DNA of 64,000 nucleotides from Hydrogenedens sp964549105 (GTDB taxonomy: Bacteria; Hydrogenedentota; Hydrogenedentia; Hydrogenedentales; Hydrogenedentaceae). A program made the translations under genes and the position numbers. Under the pieces are notes generated by a model, which was not told the DNA's origin, ran no database searches, and was given only the letters and a program-made list of their open reading frames with translations. Location of the stretch: assembly GCA_964549105.1 (NCBI GenBank), contig CAZJTZ010000004.1, positions 62,001 to 126,000 of the forward strand, in the 5' to 3' direction. Positions 53,155 to 61,464 of this stretch are shown piece by piece; within the stretch, counting starts at the first letter, position 1, and each line of letters opens with the position of its first letter.

Positions 53155-55098
53155 GTGTCTGGTGATAATAATAAAAAAGCGTTTCGTGAACAAATAGTAG
53201 GCCTTTTGATACTTACTGTAATTGTGGTTATATGGAGTTATTTTTTTATTCCGTCTCCACCGAAACCAGAAGTCAAAGGGAGTGAAAACACCCTTGTCAA
53301 TGAAGGGGAAAAATCGAATTCAGAAAATACAGGGGCTATTCAGGTAACAGGAAAAACTGAACCTGAAAAGGGAGAAGATAAAAAATTAGATGGGGGAGAT
53401 AAAAAAGAATCTTTATCTCAATCTGAAATAATTTTTCCTCCGGAACCTGAATTAGTAGATGAAGAATCTGCCAAAGTGACTTTATCCAAAGAGGATATGG
53501 AAGTCGTTTTTACAAAAGTAGGTGCGCGGGTTAAATATTTGAACATATACTTAAAACCCAATCGTACAGATGTTGTGCAACTTGTTCCTTTGTGGAAAAA
53601 TACCTCCGATAAAGATGCGGTATACCCATTTGGACTTCGTTTTCATAACCATCCCTTAGGAGATGCTTTAGATACAAAAATCTGGGATGTACAAATAAAT
53701 AATGATGAGCACACAGCACAGTTTTCCTATACCCTGCCTAACTATATAAAAGTGGAAAAGATTTTCTCTTTCGGGACATCTCCTTTTACTCTGGATGTGC
53801 GAATTAGAATTTCCAACATTTCCTCTGAGGTATTTCCCAAAAGTGTTCAAAATCAAGTTGACCCCGTGTTTTCATTGAATTGGGGACCAAATATAAATTC
53901 AGGAGACAATAATAAGGGGGTTCCACAAACGGTTATCTTTGAGCGAAAAGGTGAACTTTTAAGATATGTAACATCAAAGTTTAAAGCCAAATCTAATCCT
54001 AATGAGTTTTTGGAGAGGGTTTTTGATTTGGGATGGACGGCGATTCGAAGTGCTTATTTCGTAGTGGCGTTGAAACCTGAATTTAGCACAGCACAGGGTT
54101 GGATTACAGGTGGACCCAAACATTTTCGGGTAGGAGTGGGTGTAACCCAATGTCAAGTGGCTCCGAATGAAACACAGGAGTTCATTGTAAAAACATATTT
54201 AGGTCCTAATCGGGGTCCTTTGCTCGCAGAGGCATGGGCAGGTCTGGACCATGTGTGGGAGTTTTTTACTTCTGTAAAGATAATGGATAAATTTGCGAAA
54301 TTACTACTTGCTATATTGAATTTCTTTTATGCGTGGACGGTACCCAATTATGGGGTAGCAATTATTCTTCTGACTATATTGGTGCGTTTGGTCGTTTTCC
54401 CTCTTACCTGGAAGAGTATGGTTAGTATGAAGAGGATGCAGAAACTTGCTCCGGAAATGGAAAAGTTAAAAGCAGAGGTGGGAGATAATCAGCAAGAATT
54501 ACAGAAAAGGATGATGGAGTTATATCGTGAACGAGGTGTTAGTCCTCTGGGAGGGTGTTTACCTCTATTCCTTCAATTGCCTGTGTTTATAGCACTCTAT
54601 CGAATGTTATGGAGTGCTGTGGAATTAAGGGGAGCATCATTTATCTTCTGGATGACAGACATGTCTCAACCTGACCATCTATTTACTCTTCCTTTTTCAA
54701 TACCTATTCCATTTAGTAATGGAAACTTAGACGCCATTAACTTATTACCTATTTTGATGGGTGTTTTGATGTATGTCAGTCAAAAATTGACACCTGGCGC
54801 TTCTGTGGTTCAAACCCAACAGCAACGAATTATGATGACCATAATGCCAATATTTTTCACTGTTATTTGTTATAATATGGCTTCAGGCTTGAGTTTATAC
54901 ATTATAGTAAGCACACTCCTTGGCATTGCTCAGAACTATCTTGTTCCAATAAAAGATGTATCTATAGCCCCGAAGAAAGTTTCTTCGGCTCGGAAACATT
55001 TCTATACCGCAGCACAAGAGAGAAAACGACAATGGGCAAAAGAACTTCGACGGGAGAAGAAAATAAAGCAGCGAAAAACAAATGAAGATGAAGACTAA
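53155..55098 (+). CDS. yidC: Membrane protein insertase YidC (Gram-negative type)
   Basis: 647 residues from GTG with GGAG 8 bases upstream. N-terminal helix (about 15-30), then a Lys/Glu-rich linker and a large periplasmic domain of about 290 residues (SKEDMEVVFTKVGARVKYLN on), typical of Gram-negative YidC. The insertase core from about 380 shows five helices: NYGVAIILLTILVRLVVFPL, MKRMQKLAPEMEKLKAE, GVSPLGGCLPLFLQLPVFIAL and QQRIMMTIMPIFFTVI. The conserved Arg in the first core helix is present (LVRLVVFPL). The C-terminus is Lys/Arg-rich. Confidence 0.97.
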   Translation: MSGDNNKKAFREQIVGLLILTVIVVIWSYFFIPSPPKPEVKGSENTLVNEGEKSNSENTGAIQVTGKTEPEKGEDKKLDGGDKKESLSQSEIIFPPEPELVDEESAKVTLSKEDMEVVFTKVGARVKYLNIYLKPNRTDVVQLVPLWKNTSDKDAVYPFGLRFHNHPLGDALDTKIWDVQINNDEHTAQFSYTLPNYIKVEKIFSFGTSPFTLDVRIRISNISSEVFPKSVQNQVDPVFSLNWGPNINSGDNNKGVPQTVIFERKGELLRYVTSKFKAKSNPNEFLERVFDLGWTAIRSAYFVVALKPEFSTAQGWITGGPKHFRVGVGVTQCQVAPNETQEFIVKTYLGPNRGPLLAEAWAGLDHVWEFFTSVKIMDKFAKLLLAILNFFYAWTVPNYGVAIILLTILVRLVVFPLTWKSMVSMKRMQKLAPEMEKLKAEVGDNQQELQKRMMELYRERGVSPLGGCLPLFLQLPVFIALYRMLWSAVELRGASFIFWMTDMSQPDHLFTLPFSIPIPFSNGNLDAINLLPILMGVLMYVSQKLTPGASVVQTQQQRIMMTIMPIFFTVICYNMASGLSLYIIVSTLLGIAQNYLVPIKDVSIAPKKVSSARKHFYTAAQERKRQWAKELRREKKIKQRKTNEDED

Positions 55099-55170
55099 AT
55101 TTCGTAGGCATGAAATTTGTTATAAACTAAAAACCAAAAAATATGTTAGAATTATAAGGAAGATGGTGCC

Positions 55171-56280
55171 ATGAAACAAATAGAAACCGTAGGCACAACT
55201 CGTGAAGAGGCTATTCAAAAGGCGCTTGAAGAATTAGGGGTTGAAATGGCAGATGTAGAGAATATTGAAGTGCTCGATGAGGGGAGCAAAGGGTTCTTGG
55301 GGCTTGGCTCACGCCCGGTAAAAGTTAGAGTAACGGCAAAGAAATCAGTAACAGTTGAACGAGGGCAAAAATCTCGTAAGGGCTTGACTGAAACGACAGA
55401 AAAAGTAACTCCCAATAAAGTTTCAGGGAAAGGCAAAGATATACACGAACAAGGCAAAGCGAAGGCAAAGACTCCCGACAAGGTTTTTAAAAAATCTGAA
55501 CCGGGAAGTACTCCTAAAAAAGCACAACAAATCGAGAAACAGGAGAAAAAAGATATGATGTCAGAACAGCCACCTATCGAAGGAAACGAAGGGTCTCATG
55601 AGAAAAAAGACAGGGCTAATGTTACTGATGCCCAGGGAAATGAAGCCTCTGCCCTTTTATCGGAAATGCTTCAAAAAATGGGTATTGAATCTACCGTAAG
55701 ATTTGTCCGAACAGAGGATGGAACTCCAAAATTAGAAATAGAATCACAAGATGGAGCCCTATTAATTGGTAGAAGAGGTTCTCACCTCGAAACGATTCAA
55801 TTTCTTGTTAACCATATATTTTCCAATGTAGAGGAAGGTGATGCTATTGAAAAGTTTGTGGTTGATACGGAGAATTATCTTGAGCGAAGGAAAGAGACAT
55901 TAAGGCAAATGGCATTATCTTTTGCAGAACGAGCCAAAAGAGGGGGCAGGAGAATAAAGTTATCACCTATGCCTTCCAATGAACGCAGAGTGATTCATGT
56001 TACATTACAGAATGATAATTCAGTAGAAACTTTTAGCGTTGGTAGGGGGGATAGCCGTTATGTCGTTATAGCACCGAAAAATCGTTATCATGGGAGAAGG
56101 CAAAGAGACTCCCGCGACCATAGGGATCGATTCCAGGATAACCGTTATTCCAGAAGACCACAAAATAATAGACGGAGTGGGGGAGGCGGTAGACGGGATT
56201 ACAATTCAGATTGGAGAAGAGGTAGAGGAGGGCGTTCCCCTTACGATGATGATTTAGACTCTGGACAAATTTCAGAGTAA
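55171..56280 (+). CDS. jag: Jag/KhpB-family RNA-binding protein (Jag-N, KH, R3H)
   Basis: 369 residues, much longer than Bacillus Jag (about 208). The Jag-N domain (about 1-52) shows EEAIQKALEELGV and GSKGFLGLGSRPVKVRVT. A charged low-complexity linker spans about 55-155. The KH domain contains DGALLIGRRGSHLETIQFLV and the R3H domain contains ERRKETLRQMALSFAERAKR and PMPSNERRVIH. The last 60 residues are Arg/Gly/Asp-rich (GRRQRDSRDHRDRFQ, RRSGGGGRRDYN), like RGG RNA-binding tails, which is unusual. KhpB binds RNA with KhpA and affects cell size. Confidence 0.93.
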   Translation: MKQIETVGTTREEAIQKALEELGVEMADVENIEVLDEGSKGFLGLGSRPVKVRVTAKKSVTVERGQKSRKGLTETTEKVTPNKVSGKGKDIHEQGKAKAKTPDKVFKKSEPGSTPKKAQQIEKQEKKDMMSEQPPIEGNEGSHEKKDRANVTDAQGNEASALLSEMLQKMGIESTVRFVRTEDGTPKLEIESQDGALLIGRRGSHLETIQFLVNHIFSNVEEGDAIEKFVVDTENYLERRKETLRQMALSFAERAKRGGRRIKLSPMPSNERRVIHVTLQNDNSVETFSVGRGDSRYVVIAPKNRYHGRRQRDSRDHRDRFQDNRYSRRPQNNRRSGGGGRRDYNSDWRRGRGGRSPYDDDLDSGQISE

Positions 56281-56322
56281 ATCTTAATTGGGAGAGAATA
56301 ATTTGCCAAAGGAAAGGATATA

Positions 56323-57705
56323 ATGGGGTGCAATTCAAGGGGAGATACAATTACTGCTATTTGTACCCCGCCAGGTGTTGGAGCCGTAGGTATTATTCGA
56401 GTTAGTGGTACCGAGGCTATACATATAGTTTCTACATTGTTTCGGTCAAGAACAGGGCAAGATATATTTAAGAAAAAATGGGGTATGTATTCAGGAGATA
56501 TAGTCGGAGAGAACAATCAGGTTATAGATGATGTAATTTTGTTGGTTATGAAGTCGCCGCATTCATATACGGGCGAAGATGTGGTTGAAATTCATGCCCA
56601 CGGGAATATGTTCATTTTGCGAACTATCGTTGAACTGCTTTTAGAGGGAGGTGCGAGAGTTGCGGAACCCGGGGAATTTACGAAACGGGCATTTTTGAAT
56701 GGGAAATTAGACCTTGTTCAAGCAGAAGCCGTGTTAGACCAGATTTTAGCAAAGACGAGGAAATCATTAGAATTATCCCGTTCCACATTAGAGGGACATC
56801 TTTCCAGTAAAATATATGAATACTCAAACCACATTAAAACTATTTTAGCGTATGTGGAGGCAGTTATTGATTTTCCCGAAGACGAAATTCCACCGGAGTT
56901 GTGGACACAATCCATAAGAAGTTTAAAACAAATTGTTCAGGAAATGGAACGACTTCTGTCAACCTCAGAATGTGGAAAAATATTAAGAGAGGGGGCGATT
57001 GTAACTATTGCGGGTAAACCCAATGTGGGCAAATCGAGCCTGTTCAATGCGTTACTTCGAGATAACCGTGCTATTGTATCACCCTATCCGGGCACTACCC
57101 GTGACCATCTTGAAGAATATCTATCATTAGAAGGTGTTCCTGTTCGTCTGATTGACACTGCTGGTTTACGGGAGGTTACCGAACATGTGGAAAAAGAAGG
57201 TATTGAACGAGCATGGAAGGCAATTTCAAATTCATATCTTATTCTCTTTGTGGTTGAAGCAACTGATATTAATGATGAGGATGTGCAACTGTTTACCTCA
57301 ATAAAAGACAACACAGAGAAACCGATTTTGCTTGTAGTAAACAAAATAGATTTGAACTCACACCCGAAAATTCCCCATCAATTGCACGAAAAAGTGAAAG
57401 AGGTTGTCCATACTTCTGTGATAACAAGTTCGGGCTTAAATGAACTTGAAAATATGTTATTAAAATCATTATTAGGAGAGCAAGAAATATCAGAAGATAT
57501 CATTTTATCACATGAACACCAGAAAAACAGTTTGTTAAAAGCAAAGAATTGTATTCTTCGAGTTTTGGGGAAAAGTGAGTTATCCGCAGAACTTGTAGCG
57601 TTTGAGTTGCGTGAAGCACTTCAATCTCTGGGAGAGATTACAGGGGAGACAGCACCTGACGAGTTGTTAGATATCATTTTCTCTTCTTTTTGCATTGGGA
57701 AATAA
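56323..57705 (+). CDS. mnmE: tRNA modification GTPase MnmE
   Basis: 460 residues. The N-terminal domain starts GDTITAICTPPGVGAVGIIR (formyl-THF site). G1 is GKPNVGKSS (about 231-239), G2 PGTTRDHLEE, G3 DTAGLRE and G4 VNKID. The C-terminus ends in CIGK, the Cys-x-GK signature of the family. With MnmG it modifies U34 of certain tRNAs (cmnm5U). It is the last gene of the rpmH-rnpA-yidD-yidC-jag-mnmE cluster. Confidence 0.97.
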   Translation: MGCNSRGDTITAICTPPGVGAVGIIRVSGTEAIHIVSTLFRSRTGQDIFKKKWGMYSGDIVGENNQVIDDVILLVMKSPHSYTGEDVVEIHAHGNMFILRTIVELLLEGGARVAEPGEFTKRAFLNGKLDLVQAEAVLDQILAKTRKSLELSRSTLEGHLSSKIYEYSNHIKTILAYVEAVIDFPEDEIPPELWTQSIRSLKQIVQEMERLLSTSECGKILREGAIVTIAGKPNVGKSSLFNALLRDNRAIVSPYPGTTRDHLEEYLSLEGVPVRLIDTAGLREVTEHVEKEGIERAWKAISNSYLILFVVEATDINDEDVQLFTSIKDNTEKPILLVVNKIDLNSHPKIPHQLHEKVKEVVHTSVITSSGLNELENMLLKSLLGEQEISEDIILSHEHQKNSLLKAKNCILRVLGKSELSAELVAFELREALQSLGEITGETAPDELLDIIFSSFCIGK

Positions 57706-57783
57706 ATAGATAAATATTGGATTTTGATGAGAAGAATTTTTGATAAAGTAGAATTATCCAACATTACATATAACATTAAAAGA

Positions 57784-57860
57784 TGGTGGGCGATACTGGA
57801 CTTGAACCAGTGGCCTCTGCCGTGTGAAAGCAGCGCTCTAACCACCTGAGCTAATCGCCC
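57784..57860 (-). tRNA. tRNA-Val (anticodon CAC)
   Basis: The minus strand reads GGGCGATTAGCTCAGG with a 7-bp acceptor closed by ATCGCCC. The anticodon stem-loop CTGCT-TTCACAC-GGCAG gives anticodon CAC, and the T arm is ACTGG-TTCAAGT-CCAGT. ACCA is encoded at the 3' end (57784-57787). All stems pair, apart from a T-G at the end of the anticodon stem. Confidence 0.95.
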
Positions 57861-57871
57861 ATAATAGGAAT

Positions 57872-57900
57872 AGCATATCAAATTACAGTTTTTAGTGCAA
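57872..57900 (-). promoter_or_regulatory. Candidate promoter of tRNA-Val
   Basis: On the minus strand TTGCAC (complement of 57895-57900), 17-base spacer, TATGCT (complement of 57872-57877). Transcription would start about 5 bases before the mature 5' end. Confidence 0.45.
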
Positions 57901-57991
57901 GTTTTGCTGTTTTTTTGACATTTCTAAAGATGTGAGACAAAATAATTATCTATCCTTATCCTATATCTCTAATAAGTCTATTTTACTTTTT

Positions 57992-58021
57992 TTGAAATTA
58001 TGTGTCTATTTTTGGTATACT
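57992..58021 (+). promoter_or_regulatory. Candidate promoter of tRNA-Glu
   Basis: TTGAAA (57992-57997), 18-base spacer, TATACT (58016-58021), 34 bases before the tRNA. The same two hexamers and spacer occur before tRNA-Gln at 58199. Confidence 0.6.
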
Positions 58022-58055
58022 ATTTTTCCAAAAAATTTTAAGTTACATTTTTTGC

Positions 58056-58133
58056 GTCCCCATCGTCTAGCCTGGCCTAGGACATCGCCCTTTCACGGCG
58101 GCAACAGGGGTTCGAATCCCCTTGGGGACGCCA
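58056..58133 (+). tRNA. tRNA-Glu (anticodon TTC)
   Basis: GTCCCCATCGTCTAGCCTGG begins the acceptor and D arm. The anticodon stem-loop CGCC-CTTTCAC-GGCG gives TTC. The T arm AGGGG-TTCGAAT-CCCCT is followed by TGGGGAC, discriminator G and an encoded CCA. Confidence 0.96.
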
Positions 58134-58198
58134 TTTTTTTATTCCTTTTTATGGCTGTTTTGCTATATAGTTTTTGATAACAACGCCTGAATTGGAAG

Positions 58199-58228
58199 TT
58201 GAAAATAGGACATGTTTTTGTTTATACT
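58199..58228 (+). promoter_or_regulatory. Candidate promoter of tRNA-Gln
   Basis: TTGAAA (58199-58204), 18-base spacer, TATACT (58223-58228), followed 15 bases later by the mature tRNA. The architecture is identical to the tRNA-Glu promoter. Confidence 0.6.
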
Positions 58229-58242
58229 TTTTAATCTGTGAT

Positions 58243-58317
58243 TGGGGCGTCGCCAAGTGGTAAGGCACCGGGTTTTGGTCCCGGCATCCGTTGGTTCAAA
58301 TCCAGCCGCCCCAGCCA
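58243..58317 (+). tRNA. tRNA-Gln (anticodon TTG)
   Basis: TGGGGCGTCGCCAAGTGG begins the acceptor and D arm. The anticodon stem-loop CCGGG-TTTTGGT-CCCGG gives TTG. The T arm TTGGTTCAAATCCAG is typical. CGCCCCA closes the acceptor and GCCA follows. Confidence 0.96.
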
Positions 58318-58377
58318 TTTTTTTCTATAAATTATTTTTGGTGATGTTTAATCTTATTATTTTTGAGAGATAGAAAG

Positions 58378-59337
58378 ATGACATGTGCGGGCGATTTTCA
58401 AATTTTTTCAGGGAATGCTTCCCGCAAACTCACAGAAAGTATTTGTGAATACTTAGGGACATCTCCTGGTAGAGCAGTTGTAGACCGTTTTAGTGATGGG
58501 GAAGTCCATATCCAGATTTGTGAACATGTCCGTGGAAGAGATGTTTTTTTAGTGAATAGCACCTGTCCACCGGGCAATGACCACTTGATGGAACTTCTGA
58601 TTATGATTGATGCAGTTCGTAGGGCTTCTGCGGACCGTATTACGGCGGTGATTCCTTATTTTGGCTATGCTCGGCAAGATAGAAAAGATAAAGGAAGGGT
58701 TCCTATAACGGCAAAATTAGTGGCAAATTTGATTACCGCAGCGGGTGCAAATCGGGTTTTAACAGTTGATTTGCATTGCGGTCAAATTCAAGGCTTTTTT
58801 GATATACCTCTTGACCATTTGCGAGGGGATGTGGTTTTTATAGAGGAATTTTCAAAGAGGAAATATAACGAGAATTATGTTGTTGTTTCCCCAGATATGG
58901 GAAGTGTTGCCCGTGCAAGAGAATTTGCGTCCCGACTGGGGTTACCTCTGGCAATCGTAGATAAACGCAGACCTAAAGAAAATCAATCTGAAGTGATGAA
59001 TATTATTGGTGATGTAGAAGGCTGCCATGCTATTCTTTTTGATGATATGGTAGATACAGCGGGAACATTAGTAAAGGCAGCGTCTGCACTGAAAGCCTGT
59101 GGTGCTTTAAGTGTTTGTGCCTGTGCTACACACCCTGTTTTAAGCGGGCAAGCAGTGAAATCTATTAATGATTCACCTATTGAGGAGATTTTTGTTTGTA
59201 ATTCTATTGAGTTAAAAGATGAAGCAAGAGAAAGTGGAAAATTTAAGGTTTTGACTCTGGCACCCTTAATTGCAAAAGCAATTAAAAATATTCATGAAGA
59301 ACAATCTGTTAGTAGTTTGTTAATACAAAATTCATAA
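58378..59337 (+). CDS. prs: Ribose-phosphate pyrophosphokinase
   Basis: 319 residues from ATG 58378; an in-frame TTG five codons earlier is less likely. RFSDGEVHIQICEHVRGRDV, DAVRRASADRITAVIPYFGY, ARQDRKDKGRVPITAKLVAN, TVDLHCGQIQGFFDIP and FDDMVDTAGTL (PRPP loop) are all present. It makes PRPP for nucleotides, His and Trp. It is followed 21 bp later by rplY, and prs-rplY-pth is a conserved order. Confidence 0.97.
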   Translation: MTCAGDFQIFSGNASRKLTESICEYLGTSPGRAVVDRFSDGEVHIQICEHVRGRDVFLVNSTCPPGNDHLMELLIMIDAVRRASADRITAVIPYFGYARQDRKDKGRVPITAKLVANLITAAGANRVLTVDLHCGQIQGFFDIPLDHLRGDVVFIEEFSKRKYNENYVVVSPDMGSVARAREFASRLGLPLAIVDKRRPKENQSEVMNIIGDVEGCHAILFDDMVDTAGTLVKAASALKACGALSVCACATHPVLSGQAVKSINDSPIEEIFVCNSIELKDEARESGKFKVLTLAPLIAKAIKNIHEEQSVSSLLIQNS

Positions 59338-59358
59338 AATATTTGGAGAAAGGAAATT

Positions 59359-60003
59359 ATGGAAATACCTGTTATTAAAGCACAAATTCGAGAGGGTGAA
59401 GGAAAATCTCATGCGAAAAAAGTGAGGAAGGAAGGATGTATTCCTTCTATATTATATGGAATGAAGGAGCAAGCGCTTTCATTAAAAATAGACACTCGAA
59501 CTTTTGAGAAGATGCTGTCCCGTTTAGAGGGAAGACACCCTGTTGTGAAGATAGAAATAGGAGAGGATTCTCAAGAAGACTTCCCTGCCATTATAAAAGA
59601 AATACAACGGCATCCTGTGAATAATTCAGTTATCCATATAGATTTTCAAAGGATACGGTTAGACCAAAAAATTCATACTTCTGTGCCAATTGTCCTTGTG
59701 GGACAATCGGAAGGGGTGAAAATGGGTGGAGTCGTGGAACATCAACTTCGAGAAGTAGATGTGGAATGTCTTGCATTGCAAGTGCCTTCTCATATAGAGG
59801 TTGATATAACAAATCTGATTTTAGGACATTCTTTGCATGTTTTCGATATTACACCCCCCGAAGGGGTAAAAATACTGACGGAACCCGAACGTGTGGTTGT
59901 ATCTATCCATGTGCCTCGAACACTTGAGGAAAAGGCCGCTGAGGGCGAAAAACCCGAAGAGGGAGCCGAAGAGGCCAAAGAAGAAACAGAAGAAAAGGAA
60001 TAA
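59359..60003 (+). CDS. rplY: 50S ribosomal protein L25 (CTC type, long form)
   Basis: 214 residues, the long CTC form with a C-terminal domain. The N-terminal L25 part shows GKSHAKKVRKEGCIPSILYG and IQRHPVNNSVIHIDFQRI. The CTC beta domain contains GQSEGVKMGGVVEHQLREV, VDITNLILGHSLHVFDI and GVKILTEPERVVVSI. The acidic tail ends in a long Glu-rich stretch. It binds 5S rRNA. Confidence 0.95.
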   Translation: MEIPVIKAQIREGEGKSHAKKVRKEGCIPSILYGMKEQALSLKIDTRTFEKMLSRLEGRHPVVKIEIGEDSQEDFPAIIKEIQRHPVNNSVIHIDFQRIRLDQKIHTSVPIVLVGQSEGVKMGGVVEHQLREVDVECLALQVPSHIEVDITNLILGHSLHVFDITPPEGVKILTEPERVVVSIHVPRTLEEKAAEGEKPEEGAEEAKEETEEKE

Positions 60004-60129
60004 TTTTCTTATTATACATTGTTCGAGGTGCATGGTTGCGTAAGCATCCTGTCTTTTCTAAATAAAGAGAAGTTCAGAGGTGCTTTTTATTTTTAGAATA
60101 AGTAAAGATTTATTTTGGAATGGCGAGAA

Positions 60130-60732
60130 ATGAAGGTTATCGTAGGATTAGGAAATCCGGGTAAGAGATATACTCAAACAAGACATAATATAGGATATAG
60201 GGTTGTGGAGTTGTTGGCTGAAAAGATAAATTGTTCTATATCTCGAGAGGATTTCTATGCTCAGATTGGGTATGGAAGAATAGGGAATGAGAAGATTTGT
60301 CTGATGAAGCCTATTACCTTTATGAACTTGAGCGGTAAATCCGTGAGAAGTATTATGGACTATTATAACATTGAGCCCAAAGATTTTTTAATTGTGCTTG
60401 ATGATGTAGAACTGCCGTTAGGTTCTTTGCGTCTAAGACCGGGTGGTAGTTCAGGTGGACATAAAGGCCTTCAGTCCATAATCGAGCATTGCAATACAGA
60501 TGAATTTCCCCGATTACGACTGGGGATAGGGAAACCGAAACAAGAAATGGAATTAGCCAACTATGTGCTTATGCCGTTTGATGAAACGGAAAAGCCAATA
60601 GTAAATGAGATGGTCCAATATGCAGTTTCTGCAGTAGAAAGTTGGATGTCTAACGGAATGGATATAACAATGAATCGTTTTAACAAGAAAGAAAATATAA
60701 ATGAGAGAAGGGACGAAAATCATGGTAACTAA
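60130..60732 (+). CDS. pth: Peptidyl-tRNA hydrolase
   Basis: 200 residues from ATG 60130. MKVIVGLGNPGKRYTQTRHN carries the catalytic His in TRHNIGY. KPITFMNLSGKSV and IVLDDVELPLGSLRLRPGGS with GGHKGLQSI hold the Asn and Asp of the active site. GIGKP and the final motifs are regular. It recycles peptidyl-tRNA dropped from ribosomes. It overlaps ilvN by 11 bp. Confidence 0.95.
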   Translation: MKVIVGLGNPGKRYTQTRHNIGYRVVELLAEKINCSISREDFYAQIGYGRIGNEKICLMKPITFMNLSGKSVRSIMDYYNIEPKDFLIVLDDVELPLGSLRLRPGGSSGGHKGLQSIIEHCNTDEFPRLRLGIGKPKQEMELANYVLMPFDETEKPIVNEMVQYAVSAVESWMSNGMDITMNRFNKKENINERRDENHGN

Positions 60733-61258
60733 TAACAAAAGAATTCATACCATTAGTATTCTTGTGGAAAACCACTTTGGGGTTCTTGCACGCGTCTCAG
60801 GATTGTTCAGTGCACGCGGATATAATATTGACAGCCTTTGTGTGGGTGAGACTGAAAACCCAGAAATTTCTCGTATGACCGTTACTGTTCGAGGAGATGA
60901 AAATATTCTCTCCCAAATCATTAAGCAATTGAATAAATTAGTAGATGTCATTGAAGTTCGGGATTTAACCCAATCTGCTTTTGTTGAGCGTGAATTGGTG
61001 ATGGTAAAGGTAAAAGCAGACCGTAAGGTTCGTGCTGATGTGATTGAAATATCCAATATATTTCGTGCCCGTGTGGTTGATGTGGGAAGCCACGCTATGA
61101 TTGTTATGATTACAGGTGCTATAGGAAAAATAGAGGCATTTATCGAAATTATGAAACCTTTCGGTATCATCGAACTTGTTCGAACAGGAACCATCGCAAT
61201 TGAACGGTGTGGCTCAAATGGGTATAATAATGACAATGTAAATGATGACGAAGAATGA
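60722..61258 (+). CDS. ilvN: Acetolactate synthase small (regulatory) subunit
   Basis: 178 residues from ATG 60722, with an AGAAGGGA ribosome site about 8 bases upstream. The ACT domain is ISILVENHFGVLARVSGLFS, ARGYNIDSLCVGETENPEIS. The C-terminal part includes ELVMVKVKADRKVRADVIEI and the end IIELVRTGTIAIERC. It regulates IlvB by valine. No ilvB or other branched-chain gene is in the window, so the subunit is encoded alone, coupled to pth. Confidence 0.94.
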   Translation: MVTNNKRIHTISILVENHFGVLARVSGLFSARGYNIDSLCVGETENPEISRMTVTVRGDENILSQIIKQLNKLVDVIEVRDLTQSAFVERELVMVKVKADRKVRADVIEISNIFRARVVDVGSHAMIVMITGAIGKIEAFIEIMKPFGIIELVRTGTIAIERCGSNGYNNDNVNDDEE

Positions 61259-61336
61259 AAATTGAATCTTTTTTGAACAATTTATCTGAAAGTTTGGTAA
61301 AAATGCCATTACAAAGTAAAGTCATTAAGACGAGTA

Positions 61337-61397
61337 GAAACAAATATCTACGGGGATATTTGTTTCCTGCCGGTGCAAAAATTTTTCAAGGACGGCA
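61337..61397 (+). ncRNA. Candidate structured RNA between ilvN and the zinc-ribbon gene
   Basis: A perfect 12-bp hairpin pairs GAAACAAATATC (61337-61348) with GATATTTGTTTC (61355-61366). A T-G pair and an ACGG tetraloop sit on top. A second small stem follows, TGCCG (61368-61372) with CGGCA (61393-61397). The intrinsic terminator at 61407 comes next. The combination could be a regulatory leader (attenuator) for the gene at 61465 or a short independent RNA. It matches no family that I can name with confidence. Confidence 0.45.
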
Positions 61398-61406
61398 TTG
61401 AACTGA

Positions 61407-61441
61407 AAAGCCACAGCAAATTATGCTGTGGCTTTTTTTTT
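61407..61441 (+). terminator. Intrinsic terminator before the zinc-ribbon gene
   Basis: AAAGCCACAGCA (61407-61418) pairs with TGCTGTGGCTTT (61424-61435) around a 5-base loop, followed by a T-run to 61441. It lies only 24 bases before the next start codon, so it could end pth-ilvN transcription or act as an attenuator. Confidence 0.9.
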
Positions 61442-61464
61442 AGATTTTGGAAAGGAAAGGAATT

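Noticed and set aside
61337..61397. Guanidine-II (mini-ykkC) riboswitch
   Set aside because: That motif needs two hairpins with ACGR loops. Only one hairpin has ACGG; the second stem does not carry such a loop, and the downstream gene is a zinc-ribbon protein, not a guanidine exporter.
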